Source of the DNA: Blattamonas nauphoetae
Taxonomy: Eukaryota; Preaxostyla; Oxymonadida
Direction: 5' to 3'
NCBI GenBank assembly: GCA_033064195.1
Contig: JARBJD010000095.1
Location: 124,001 to 188,000 of the forward strand
Length of the DNA stretch: 64,000 nt
Shown here: piece by piece, positions 34,307-45,200 of the stretch
Layout of the letters: every line of letters starts with the position of its first letter
How positions within the stretch are numbered: position 1 is the stretch's first letter
Notes under the pieces: model-generated
What the model saw: the letters and a program-made list of their open reading frames with translations, nothing else
What the model was told of the DNA's origin: nothing
The model's database searches: none
Translations under genes and position numbers: made by a program

Positions 34307-36454
34307 ATGAGTGTCGCTGAAGAACTCTTACAATCAATCTACAACTCCCGATCACATAATGTGATTCCTGAAGACTTTGGACAACTCCGGAAAATTGCTT
34401 TAAATTCGAAGGATGATGAAGAGATCATCTTTAAATCGCTCCTCACGTTTTTTTGGGGAACGACTACAAAAGAACGACTATTTGCTCTCAGATGTCTCAA
34501 TTTTCTCATAAAATGTTCAAACACCATTTTGGACCTCACATCTCAGCACATTCCAAGCCTCATTGACCTCTGTACGGGAATCAATCGATTTTACCCTCTC
34601 CCTGACCAATCAGATGAAGCGCTGATTCTGAAAAATGAATTTGTTGGAAATGCAATCGAATGGTCGAAAATATTTGGCAGAGAATACCCCATGTTCACAC
34701 ACGCCCTCAGATTCATGTCGAATGTGAACCCAGCACTTCCAATTCCTCGAAAAGAATCAAAAGTGGAAAAACAAAAGCGCCTCCGCCAACAAGTCAATGA
34801 GTTGTGCACTATTCTCCCCAGTCTTCGGCGATATACACTTCTTCTCGGAAAGGTCCAACCTTTCATCATCCAGCTCAACACCCTCCTCAGTACACTCTGC
34901 CCTGCTTCTGTGGAGGAGTGGATCGACAGCCTCAAAGACAACAGCTCAAAGAGAACGACCCCACCGGATGGACTCGCTCCGGACATCGCTCTGGAGACTG
35001 CATACGACCCAGCTCTGCTCATCGAAACGAGCATCGCGTCCCACGCCGACTTCGACTCCCTCCACACTCAGATTGAAGACGCTCTGTTTGGCCTGTTTCG
35101 ACTGGCCAATCCTTCCATCACCATCATCCCCGCTCCAATCCCCGACCCCTCCAAAACAAAACGTCGAGTGAATCAGTTCGTCCCAATCGCCATCAGCCGC
35201 TTCTACCGCACCGTCTCGCCGCTCAACCTCCGTGAACTTCTGAAGGCCATCACACGCCCTGCTTCTGTCGGCCTCCCACCAGAGCAATGTTCGCAAGCAG
35301 TCGCGTCCCTCACAACTCTGCTCAGCCTCAACCAGACGAAGGAGGAGACAGATGCCCCCACTGTCCAAGCAGACCAGCCCATTCCTGATTTTGTCCCGCG
35401 AGCTGTGTCGTTTCTGGAGCAGCTTCTGATCGAGACGAGTGTTGCTCTGACCTCACTCAACTCGATCACAGAACGCATCGCCACACTCCACCTCAAATTC
35501 TCCTTCGCCGCTCACACCAAACGCGAACAGGCCTCCTTCCACTCGACTGCAAGTCCAGTAAAACCCCCAACGCGCAACAACGCTCCCAACCCTCTCTCGG
35601 CTGCACTCAAAGTCAAACAGACCCCATCACCTTATATTGACCCTACCCTCCCCCAGGACCCGGACCATGTGACTCTCCTCCAATACGAGAACGGCACCTT
35701 CACCCCGCGGAAGCCCAAGTTGGATCCGATGAAAGACCCGACCATCCGCCAGCTGACCGACCCAAACCTCGCCCAGTCTGCCGGGGTCGACCCGCGTCTC
35801 GCTGAGCTCCACGCCAAAATCGCGCCAGTGGTGAAGTTTGGCCTGCGAGAGAAGGAGACAGGGCGTCTCCCCGACGCTCTGTCCAATCAAGGAATCGAGC
35901 GGATCCACCGATTCTACGGAAGCGGCGAACACGACAGAGAGAGCATGGAACCCGGATTGATACAGCAGGCGAAGAAGGAAGAGGCGAAGGCGTACGAAGA
36001 GGAACAGCGGCAGCGGAGGCTGTTGAGAGAGTTCAACATGAGTGTCGAGTCTCCCAACACGGAGGTTGTCTACACAGTCAAGAGGAAGATTGTCGATCCG
36101 TCCCTCGTCGCGCTGGAGGCCGTGTTCCCTCTCGTCGCTCGAGCCGACAGCAAGCCACCCACACTTTCACACACTCCTCCGCCGCCAGAGACACAGGAAG
36201 AGGAAACCACCCCACCGAGCATGACAGAGCAGAGGTTCTTCAATATTGATGTGCTTGCACCTGCTGAGACTGAGCAGAGTGGAGACGAACAAGTTGACCA
36301 GGACAGCTTCTCGTCGCTGTTTGATGACGACGAGGTGGAGGAGAAAGAAGAAGGGTTATTATTCGATATGCTCCGGAAAGCAAGAGAAGAGGCAGAGGGA
36401 AAAGGCTGGATTACCGACCAGGATGAGCTCAACAAACCAAACTTAGCAATCTGA
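34307..36454 (+). CDS. UVSSA-like VHS-type protein (transcription-coupled repair)
   Basis: UVSSA recruits TFIIH to RNA polymerase II stalled at DNA damage. The N-terminal ~170 residues fit the VHS-like helical domain of that family: FGQLRKIALNSKDDEEIIF, RLFALRCLNFLIKCSNTILD, SLIDLCTGINRFYPLPD, then FVGNAIEWSKIFGREYPMFT and KVEKQKRLRQQ. This follows the human order of an ICKSSEE helix, an RLSAFQIVEELF helix, GWNEKFGEAY and a KREEEKQK helix. The C-terminal half is Pro/Glu-rich. I cannot find the cysteine cluster of the family's DUF2043 zinc domain. The frame is open from ATG 34307 to 36454 with no intron needed. The 3' part is GC-richer. Orthology is probable, not certain: VHS-type folds are widespread. 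Confidence 0.65.
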   Translation: MSVAEELLQSIYNSRSHNVIPEDFGQLRKIALNSKDDEEIIFKSLLTFFWGTTTKERLFALRCLNFLIKCSNTILDLTSQHIPSLIDLCTGINRFYPLPDQSDEALILKNEFVGNAIEWSKIFGREYPMFTHALRFMSNVNPALPIPRKESKVEKQKRLRQQVNELCTILPSLRRYTLLLGKVQPFIIQLNTLLSTLCPASVEEWIDSLKDNSSKRTTPPDGLAPDIALETAYDPALLIETSIASHADFDSLHTQIEDALFGLFRLANPSITIIPAPIPDPSKTKRRVNQFVPIAISRFYRTVSPLNLRELLKAITRPASVGLPPEQCSQAVASLTTLLSLNQTKEETDAPTVQADQPIPDFVPRAVSFLEQLLIETSVALTSLNSITERIATLHLKFSFAAHTKREQASFHSTASPVKPPTRNNAPNPLSAALKVKQTPSPYIDPTLPQDPDHVTLLQYENGTFTPRKPKLDPMKDPTIRQLTDPNLAQSAGVDPRLAELHAKIAPVVKFGLREKETGRLPDALSNQGIERIHRFYGSGEHDRESMEPGLIQQAKKEEAKAYEEEQRQRRLLREFNMSVESPNTEVVYTVKRKIVDPSLVALEAVFPLVARADSKPPTLSHTPPPPETQEEETTPPSMTEQRFFNIDVLAPAETEQSGDEQVDQDSFSSLFDDDEVEEKEEGLLFDMLRKAREEAEGKGWITDQDELNKPNLAI

Positions 36455-36614
36455 CTTATCTGAAGGAATTTTTGAGATTGATACATTATATCCCGAGAAA
36501 TGGACATTTTCGTATATTTTTCATCCATTTCATTTCAAATTGTTTCCATATAGGGGCTTTTTTGTGCTTTTCCATTTCTCCGCCCCTCAACAAATTATTT
36601 CGTTCATCACATCG

Positions 36615-39600
36615 ATGAATGACCTCTCGATAAAAGATAAGACATTACTAGAACACTATATCAGATCCGTTGCAACAAGTCATAGTGTTTACTATTCATT
36701 CAACGGAAGCACATTCCTTCCAGAGCACTCATCACCTCTGGATGGAGAACAGAACATCTCTGTCTCATTTCCATTTAGTGTTGAACATAAACCAGAAAAG
36801 TCTGTTACAGAAGCTGCGAACAAGCTGCTAGGATTTAAGGCAACTATCGACTCTGATCCAGAGCTCAACCGGAGACATATTCCATCCACAAAGCATTATC
36901 CGTGGGTTGATGATCTCCCTCAAGAATCAACGATTCTTATTCGAATGAAGCCATCTTTAGCTTCTGAATCACTGAGTCCTGAAACGAAAACTTCATCGCT
37001 GACTAGTGTACACATCATTCAACTTCAAGAAGCAACCTCGTCAACCACCAAAAAGGTTAATGAGGTGATCAGAGTATTAATCTTGGCAGAAAACACAACT
37101 CCTATCAATGCAACAATTCATTATATTTCCCATGACGGAAGCAAGGCTGCAATGAGAGCTCTTTATCCAGACACATTCACAACAAGCCCTCCACAACTAC
37201 CAATGTCGCTTGTTTGATCTCTCTGATTCATTTTATTCACCCTGTTTTCTGTCTATTCCCTTTGTTAGCTGTCAACTCCAGTTCAGACTGTCCGTCTATC
37301 AACTGATCTTTTCATTGGTCCTCACAGCAAGCTGTACCATCATTCACTCCTTCTCTCTGATACTAACCAAATTGACAATGAAAGTACACGAGTATACTTC
37401 CTCCCAAAACCACAGAATTCCGACCCTGACATCGTTGTTCCGGCGGAAACTCCAACCTCCGATTCAGACGTCCCACGGGAACGAGAGGTCTCAATTACTC
37501 TTGTCAGCTGCAGCCCCTGCGATCACAACGTTAAGACCTCATTTTTGATGACCGAAGAGAATTGCAAAGCCACATTCTACGGCCTGACACTTGTCGGAGC
37601 ACGACGAGGACAGGTTGGGGCTGAAACTGTCAACATGCACCATCTCGTCAAGAACTGCGAGTCGGACCAATTGATGCGCACAGTTGTGACTGACAGCCAA
37701 GTCGACAACCTGCCTCCTCTCTCGCAGGACGATCTAGTCCGTCATTACTTGAACGACACCACTCCATCCGAGCAGACCTCGTCGTCCTTCAAAGGCTCCA
37801 TCATCATCCACCGCAACGCTCCTCGTTCGATTGCCAACCAGCTCTCAAACTCCCTCCTTCTCCTCACTCCAAACACCAGCTGCAGACCGAAAGTCAGTTC
37901 CATCCCCAGCCTCATCATCGAAAACGAGGATGTCGAGTGCAACCACGGAGCGACCTGCGGAGAGCTCGACAAGTCGCCCCTCTTCTACTTCGGCACCCGC
38001 GGCATCGGCGACATGGAAGCCCTGGCCATTCTTGTCAAAGCATTCAGCGACGAAGTGCTGTCGAAGATCGTTCTGGGATACACGTTGACAGCCAAGCGAC
38101 ACGGCGAGAAGGCGCGTCTGCCGTCCTTCATCCAGTCACTCTTCTTCGCGTCATTCGACTTGAGCGTCACTCTCCATCTCGAACACCTCAAAGAAGAAGC
38201 AGCACAGAAGCTCATCGAAAAGGCCGAGCAGGAGAAGAGACGCCAAGCTCGCCAGCTCCACGCCTTCACGTTCGACCCGGACAAAGAACCAGCCTCGCCG
38301 TTCGACACAGCCACCACTCTGAAGGAGTTCCCAGCCATCACCCACCCACTCACCAACCGCCCTGTCGTCTACCTCGACAACGCAGCGACAACACCCCGCT
38401 CCACAACTGTGCTCGACCGCCTCCGTCACTTCGACCAGTTTCAAAACGGGAATGTGCACCGCGCTGTGCACCATCTGAGCGAGGAAGCCACGCGGGAATA
38501 CGAAGGTGCTCGGAAGTCCATTGCTCGCTTTGTGGGAGCCGAGAAGGATCGGGACGTTGTGTTCACGAGCGGGACCACAGACAGCATCAACACAATCGTC
38601 AATTCGTTCATCATCCCAACGATGCGCCACTGGATCGAGTCCACCGACAAAAGCGACTTCGTCATTGTGCTCACTGAGCTGGAGCACCACGCGAACATTG
38701 TGCCTTGGCAGATGGCCCTGAACATGATGAACCACACTCTCGAATTGTTCCAAGCCAAGATCTCCCCCGCTGCACGCAAAAAGTGTGGTCTGCGAATCGT
38801 TCGCCTCGACCCACGCTCAGGTGGCATTGACATGAACAGCATGTACGCCGCCCTCGACGACCCAAACACCAAAGTTGTGGCATTCACACAGTGCTCGAAC
38901 GTGACTGGCTGCATCCTGCCATCACGCGACATCTGCCACTACGCTCGCCAGAAGGGTATTCTGAGCGTGGTCGACGGAGCTCAAGGAATCCTGCACGATC
39001 CAAACTATGAAAACGATGCGCAGAAACAGAAGGAAGGACAATGGATCGATCTGATCGATTTGGAGTGCGACTTCTACGTCTTCAGCGGCCACAAAATGTT
39101 CGGCCCAACCGGAACTGGTGTTCTGTACATCCGCGACGCCATTCTCGAGCACTGTTTCAACAGCATCGACAGAACAAACGCATTCGACAACAATCAGTTC
39201 CGACAGCGAGTGCACGGACAGGCTGTGTCAACCATCCCCATCCGCTCTCACCTGTGCGTGGCTCCCTTCAAGACAGGAGGTGACATGATCCTCTCCGTTG
39301 CCTTCAACGAGACGTCCTTCAGCCAGCCACCGTCCTTCTTCGAAGCAGGAACGCCAAACATCTCGGGAGCTGTTGGTCTTGCTGCAGCCTGCAACTTCTT
39401 GCTCCAGATTGGGCGAGAGAAACTGCAGGATCGGGAGGAATGGCTTCGACAGTACGCGATCAAGCGCTTCAAAGACGAGAATCTGTTGGGGAACGGAGGA
39501 AACGACCCGGACAAGGTGTACATCCTCGGTCACGACCTTCCGTGGAAGCAGGATCTCCTCGACGCCGGACACAAAACACCCAATCAGGACTCTTCCATCT

Positions 39601-40581
39601 TCAGCCACGCCCCTGTTCTGTCGTTCCACATTCCACTCATCCACTCTCATGACATCTGCACTCTCCTCGACTCTGAGTTCGGCATCGGGTTGCGAGGAGG
39701 ACACCACTGTGCAATGCCTCTCGCACATGCATACGGCATCGATGCGTCGAGTCGAGCGTCCTTCACAGCGATCAACTCCCGCGCCGACATCGATGCACTT
39801 GTGGCTGGCCTCAAAGAAATCATCGCCCAATTCCAAGTTCAGAAGGAACCGACAGACGCACAAGCTCAACCATCGGAGCCTGTGAAGACAGAACGAAGAG
39901 TGGTCCCCGTCGGGAAGGACGCACTGTATCAGGACCTCATCATCGAGCACGGGTCCCACCCTCACAACCACAGAGCGATGAACATCGAAGCAGAGAAGAC
40001 AGATTCCTGCACAGTCTGCACTGCTGACGGGTTGAATACGCTGTGCGGAGACAAAGTCAAGATTTTTGTCAAAGTGGAGGAAGAAGTGAAGGAGAACGGG
40101 GCGAAGGAGTACACCATCACGGACATCTCGTTCGTTGGTGCCGGGTGCTCCATTTCGCAGTCGTCGGCCTCTCTCATGACCGACCTTGTGAAGGGACGGA
40201 AGCTGTCTGAAGTGTATGTGTTGTCGGAGCAGTTCCACGACCTCATCACGACAGGCGAGTACAAAGTGTACGACAACCTTCAGCTGGGGAAGATCGGAGA
40301 GGTGTTTGTGAATGTCTGTCAGTACCCGTCGCGTGTGAAGTGTGCATCGTTGGGCTGGCACACTCTCGTCAATGCCCTCCGCCCATATCTGTCAATCCAG
40401 AATAAGGAGCAGAAACTCAACGAAAAGAGGTATCCATGCTTTTTCCCCTTTATTCTTCTTTAGTGCCACACCTCTCTGGTCCAAGCTTATCCAGGACAAG
40501 AAACACGACCAGGAGACAGCAGACACTCATCGGCAGACGTCACAATCAGACCCCATCAAGGTTGAGGTTCCTATGATGTAG
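36615..40581 (+). CDS. SufDSU: SufDSU: fused SufD scaffold, SufS cysteine desulfurase and SufU sulfur-transfer protein
   Basis: This is one polypeptide for cytosolic iron-sulfur cluster assembly. ATG 36615 (MNDLSIKDKTLLEHYIRSVA) opens a SufD/SufB-like part that passes an intron (37212-37268) and ends with the family block DVECNHGATCGELDKSPLFY, FGTRGI (about 37935-38005). From about 38345 a SufS desulfurase follows: PVVYLDNAATTP, FTSGTTDSIN, VDGAQGILHD, the PLP-lysine motif SGHKMFGPTGTG, and the active Cys in RGGHHCAMPLAHAYG (about 39690-39735). From about 39920 comes a SufU-like module: LYQDLIIEHGSHPHN, LNTLCGDKVKIF, GCSISQSSASLM and VKCASLGWHTL, keeping the three ligand cysteines. A 34-nt intron (40430-40463) leads to a last exon, SATPLWSKLIQDKK, stopping with TAG at 40581. 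The fusion is reported in Preaxostyla, which lack mitochondrial ISC. Confidence 0.95.
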
Positions 40582-40680
40582 TCCACCTCATGATTGCACA
40601 TGTACAGCATCGGTGTTTGAACGAGATGCAGTTAATTATAACAGCAAGAACATCCTGTGAAGTGAAAAAAAGAGTCAAAA

Positions 40681-42185
40681 TCAAGAAAGGTTCGGTCGTT
40701 GCGAAAGAAACTCGTACGATCTCTGCAGCAAACTGTTCATATCATTAAACGTCCATTTGTCCGTCGGGAGGTGCTGCAGTGTCATTAGACAGTCCTGAAA
40801 GTCAGATCCGAGCAGGTCGTCTTTGAAACGGTACAAAAGTGCAGCACAGACGCAGACATGGAGGGCCGGATATTCGGTTCCTTTTGAAAAGTATGCGTCA
40901 AGAAGTCTGGCGTATAGCTTTCGAGGAAATTCGCGTACAAGAACGCAATTCATCCATCGAAAAGAAAACTGGAGAAATTCGATCCCTTCTTTTTTAAGAT
41001 GAAGAGAAAGGTCAGGACAACGAGTCTGGATAATAGACTCAACAGCTCTAACCTGCATTTGGACCCCCTTCTGAGCAAACGTGTAGTTATCTTGAATCAC
41101 ATCGATGAACTTACTGTAGCACCAGTATGAGTCTGCTTCGATATCTCGCAGTATGGTTCGAGGGAGAATGCCCAATTTGTACTCATGGTCGTCTTCTTCT
41201 GCTCCTTTAACTCCTCGCATTGAGTTACTTGAGGGAGTTGCGGTATGTTGTAGATTTTGAGAATCTTGCGGCATATGGCGATGTGTCATTTGAAGAAAAG
41301 ATTCAATGTAGCTCTCTGCAAATGTGGTGATGAATGGAACCAGAAGATCATTGATTCCTTGGACATATCCTGCGGCAGGATGTCTTACCGCCCAAACGTA
41401 AAGAATTCGCTCCATCATACTTCCAAACTCTCCCTGCTCGACTAACCATGTTGGACAGTGAGTTCGGGGAATATCGATACGGATTTGACGAAGAGTTTGC
41501 CGATTAGATTCAGTCAGTTGTTTCATGCCTTCCTCGACACCAGATGTATCTCCATGTGACAATCTAGCACCATTAGCAGCTAGAGGAGTGCCTTTTGCAG
41601 AAAGATTGACAGAAAGAGTAGCAAATTCAGCATCACCAAGCGAACCATCGTTGGAATTATCAGACGAATCATTGTCTGAGTGATCTGAGTCGCTTCCACG
41701 ATTGTCTCCACCCTGACTACCACCCCAAATATCAGTTACACCACATTTTGTGATAAGTTCATCAACGTAACCCCAGTACTGCTTGCGTTTCTTCTGAACA
41801 GTGACTCGTTGTTTTGATTGGAGTGGTGGAAGATATCCCTGAAAAACGATGAAAAATGGCCAAAAAATGATTGATTCATGTAAATTTGATACCAGAAGCA
41901 ACTTCCAAACAACACTTCGAAAAGGAGGATTCACTCCATCCCAGGCAAGTTCAGCCAATGCATCTGAGAAGGAGATGAGAGCGAAAAGGACAAACCAAGA
42001 TCAATGAGAGGCATTGTAAGCAATTGCTTTTGTTTTTTTATGCTTTCTTCACTTAGAAAGGAGGCTGGTCTGAACTCTGACTGATGGTGTTGTCCTGCGT
42101 TCCCTCCTTGTTGTGATTGTGAATTTATCTTAGAGTGTTCATCTCCCCCTCGATTAGAAGGAGTATTTCGACCAAACTCTGCCAT
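40681..42185 (-). CDS. TBC1D22: TBC1D22-type Rab GTPase-activating protein
   Basis: TBC proteins speed GTP hydrolysis on Rab GTPases; TBC1D22 is Golgi-associated in animals. ATG 42185 starts MAEFGRNTPSNRGGDEHS. The domain begins ALAELAWDGVNPPFRSVVWK. After an intron it reads GYLPPLQSKQR, then KKRKQYWGYVDELI. Both catalytic fingers are intact: IRIDIPRTHCP (IxxDxxR) and AAGYVQGINDLLVPF (YxQ). The C-terminal segments ADSYWCYSKFIDVIQDNYTF and FLQFSFRWMNCVLVREFP match TBC1D22 closely. The frame stays open across a 54-nt intron (41839-41892). An acidic Ser/Asp/Asn-rich insert lies between the domain start and the Arg finger. The stop is at 40681. The gene is divergent from the TPR-like gene, with 68 bp between the starts. 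Confidence 0.9.
41839..41892 (-). other. 54-nt in-frame, stop-free intron in the TBC1D22 gene
   Basis: GTATCAAATT...GTTTTTCAG on the minus strand separates SVVWKLLL from GYLPPLQSK, contiguous in family members. It has 18 codons and no stop. Confidence 0.8.
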
Positions 42186-42253
42186 ATTGTCCGAATGAGC
42201 GAGTTTAGTAGGACAAGAATTTCATCATGGTTTGATCGATGTTTGTGTCCTAA
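42186..42253. promoter_or_regulatory. 68-bp divergent spacer between TBC1D22 and TPR-like starts
   Basis: The opposing ATGs at 42185 (minus) and 42254 (plus) leave 68 bp for both promoters. No repeat or TATA-like element stands out. Confidence 0.4.
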
Positions 42254-45200
42254 ATGGAACCACCCATTGATGGGGTATACCGTCACTCTTCTTCATTCAT
42301 CTTGTTTTCGTTTTTTCAAACAATTTATCCATCATCACTGATAGGACGAGACAGAAACGATAAATCGCCTGTACCTCATCTCCAAAGAATATGAATCCAA
42401 AAATCAGATGCTAGAAGTCCTTGTCAATGATCTTTCATTGCAAATTCAAGTTTTGTTGGCAGAGGCATCACAAAAACCACGAGAAAAATGTTCATCTCAG
42501 GAGGTACCCAAAATCTACTTCTTCTGACTCATTTTCGTTATTTTCGCTTAGATCACTGATTCAGAACCACAAGATGAATCCGTTCAGACATTTGACAGAC
42601 ATATTCCATTCACTTCCATTTCATCACTTCAGAAACAGAACGTCGAACTAACTGTTCTCGTTCGTCAACTATCGACACAGCTTCATGATCTCAAGCAAGA
42701 GCACCAATCTGCCCAAGAACTTTCATCTCAAAATTCTCTCATTCGTTCACAATCTCTCTTCAGAACCCAACAATCGGATGAGGATTTTGACATCACCCTC
42801 AAACTCAAAGAAAAAGAGGAGGAACTCAACAAACTCAAGAAATCTCAACAAGAACAGGCTTTGTACATTAGTACTGTTCTTCATCAGAGAGACCTCCTCC
42901 GAAACATCTTGGATGCCAATGGCATTATTGTCGAGAGTTCAGCTCTCCTTCCTTCAGGAACAAACCCCTCTAACCTTCCTCCCCGTGTTCTTGAGATGCA
43001 GGAGAAACTTATTGACGAAAGAATCGCACCACTTCAGAAGAAATTGGACGAACGCGATGAATCTCTGAAGCAGCAGTCTCATCAGAATGGCCTTCTGCAG
43101 GCAGACAACAAATCGTTGAAAGTCGAGGCGCAGAAAGCACACGAACAAATCCGATGGCTTCGAGAGGAAATTAAGCAGCAGAGTAAGACTGTTCACCAAC
43201 TCACAAAAGCGAAGTCAGAAGCAGACAACCTCATCCGACATTTGCAGACAACAATCGAAACCAACAAACTTACTGCACAAAGCGAAGACTATGACCATGA
43301 AAGAGATGCAAAGGAGAGAGAAACCGTGACTGCTGAGAATAAGCGCTTGAAGGAGGATCTGAACCGGACAGAGTCGCTTCTCACAACGATGACCACCGAC
43401 CTCAAAGCAAAAACGTCACTCATTGCCAACCTTCACACAACCATCGCGTCTCTCTCTTCGCAGATCACCATCATCCAGGCTGAGGCTGCCACAACGCAGA
43501 ATGCATTAGCCGCTTCTCAGAACGAGATTCAACAACTGAAAACGGAGCTCATCGAAAAGAACTCGGCGTTGGTTCTGTCTTCAAAGGAGAACGAGATCGC
43601 CTTGGACAATGTGAACCAGTTTCTTGCCAACATGGAGAGTCAATGCTCAACACTGGAAGCGGAGAAGGCAGAACTCATATCCAAACATCAGGACGAGCTG
43701 AAGAAGGCTGCTGCGGAGGTTGAGGATATTTGCTTGCAGATGGACGCGCTCGCACAGGAAAACTCTCGACTGCAAAACTCTTCCAATTATTACACTGTCC
43801 TCCGAGCGGAAAAAGCAGGGATCGACTTCACGTCGGCCCATGCTCCTCCCGGAAGTGCCCTCTCCATCATGATGGAAAGTCGCCAACAAACCATCGACAG
43901 GCAGCAGATTGAGGAACTCCAGTCCCATCTCGCTGTCTCTCGCAACGAGTGCAACGTGTACAAAGAAATGATCACTCTTCGAGACAACGAGATTGCCTCG
44001 ATCAGAGCCATTGCTGCTGAGGCTGAGGCTGCCCACTCGAAAATTCAGGAACAGATGGTTGAGTATCACAAGTCACTCGTCCAGGAATCCGAGCAGTGGA
44101 GAGCAACACTTCAATCGCAGACTGATCAAATCATTGCTTCAGAGAGAGCGCAGGCCCAACAACAGGTTGCTGAACACCAAAAAGTGTCTGATCAGAGCCG
44201 GAAGCTTGCTGAACAGAATTCCATGCTGGTTGAAGACATCCGCTCAGTGTTATCGTTCTCACTCGTCACACAACAACTGCTTTCACAGCATGACGACAAT
44301 TCATCTGTCGTCCTGTGCACAAAGTCGCGACTGGACGAACTTGTCACAGACTCCAACAGATTCCAACAGAAAGTGAAAGAACTGGAGAGAGAGAAAGAGC
44401 GAAGCGATGCCCTACTCACAGAAGCACGAAAACGAGCTGAGAATCTTCTCATTCAACACGCCGAGGGAAGCAGAGAGATGGAAGCCCTTAAGCAAGAATT
44501 GAATGGAAGGGCTACCCACATTGCCGAGTTGGAAACGGAGCAGTTGAGGTTGGAGACGATGGTCGCCTCGTTAGAGAAGGAGCGGGAATTGAAAGAGATT
44601 GAATTGAAAGAGAAGGAGCAACTGGAACTGAAGAGAAAGGAAGAGATCGACCAAATGATTGCCCTGTTTGAGAGCCGCACGGGAGATTCTCAGTCCTCTC
44701 CACCCGCCGAGCCATCAGATGAGGAGAAGCAGGGGTTGTGGAGTGTTGTGGACTATCTCCGTCTCGAACGACGAGCAGCAGACGCTGAGAAGCACATCAT
44801 CCAACAACGACTGACCTCAGCGAATGGAACAATCGAGCTTCTGAACAAGAAACTCAAAGACATTGAGAAAGAGCTGCGAGAGGAAAAAGTTAAAGCAACC
44901 AGCTCACCAATCGAATGCTTCTGGGCCGATGGTACAAGCACCAAATACAACAAAACAGACGATCTCGTTTCTGAGATGAAGATCCTCTCGCAGAAGAACA
45001 ACACACTCAAAACATCGAGCATCTACCAACAGATCGAGATCGAAACACTCACAACACAACTCAAAGACGAGATTGTGAAGATCGAAGAGAAGCAGAAGGA
45101 GCTCGAAGCACTCAAGTCTCAGCTGGCAATTGCACAGGCCGAGAAAGTCGAGGCCGATCGAGAGCATCTTGTTTGGAAGGAGAAGATGGACGTGATTGTG

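Noticed and set aside
39228-40361. 377-codon minus-strand frame opposite SufDSU
   Set aside because: It lies wholly opposite conserved SufS/SufU coding sequence and has no recognisable motif; GC-rich codon use leaves antisense frames open.
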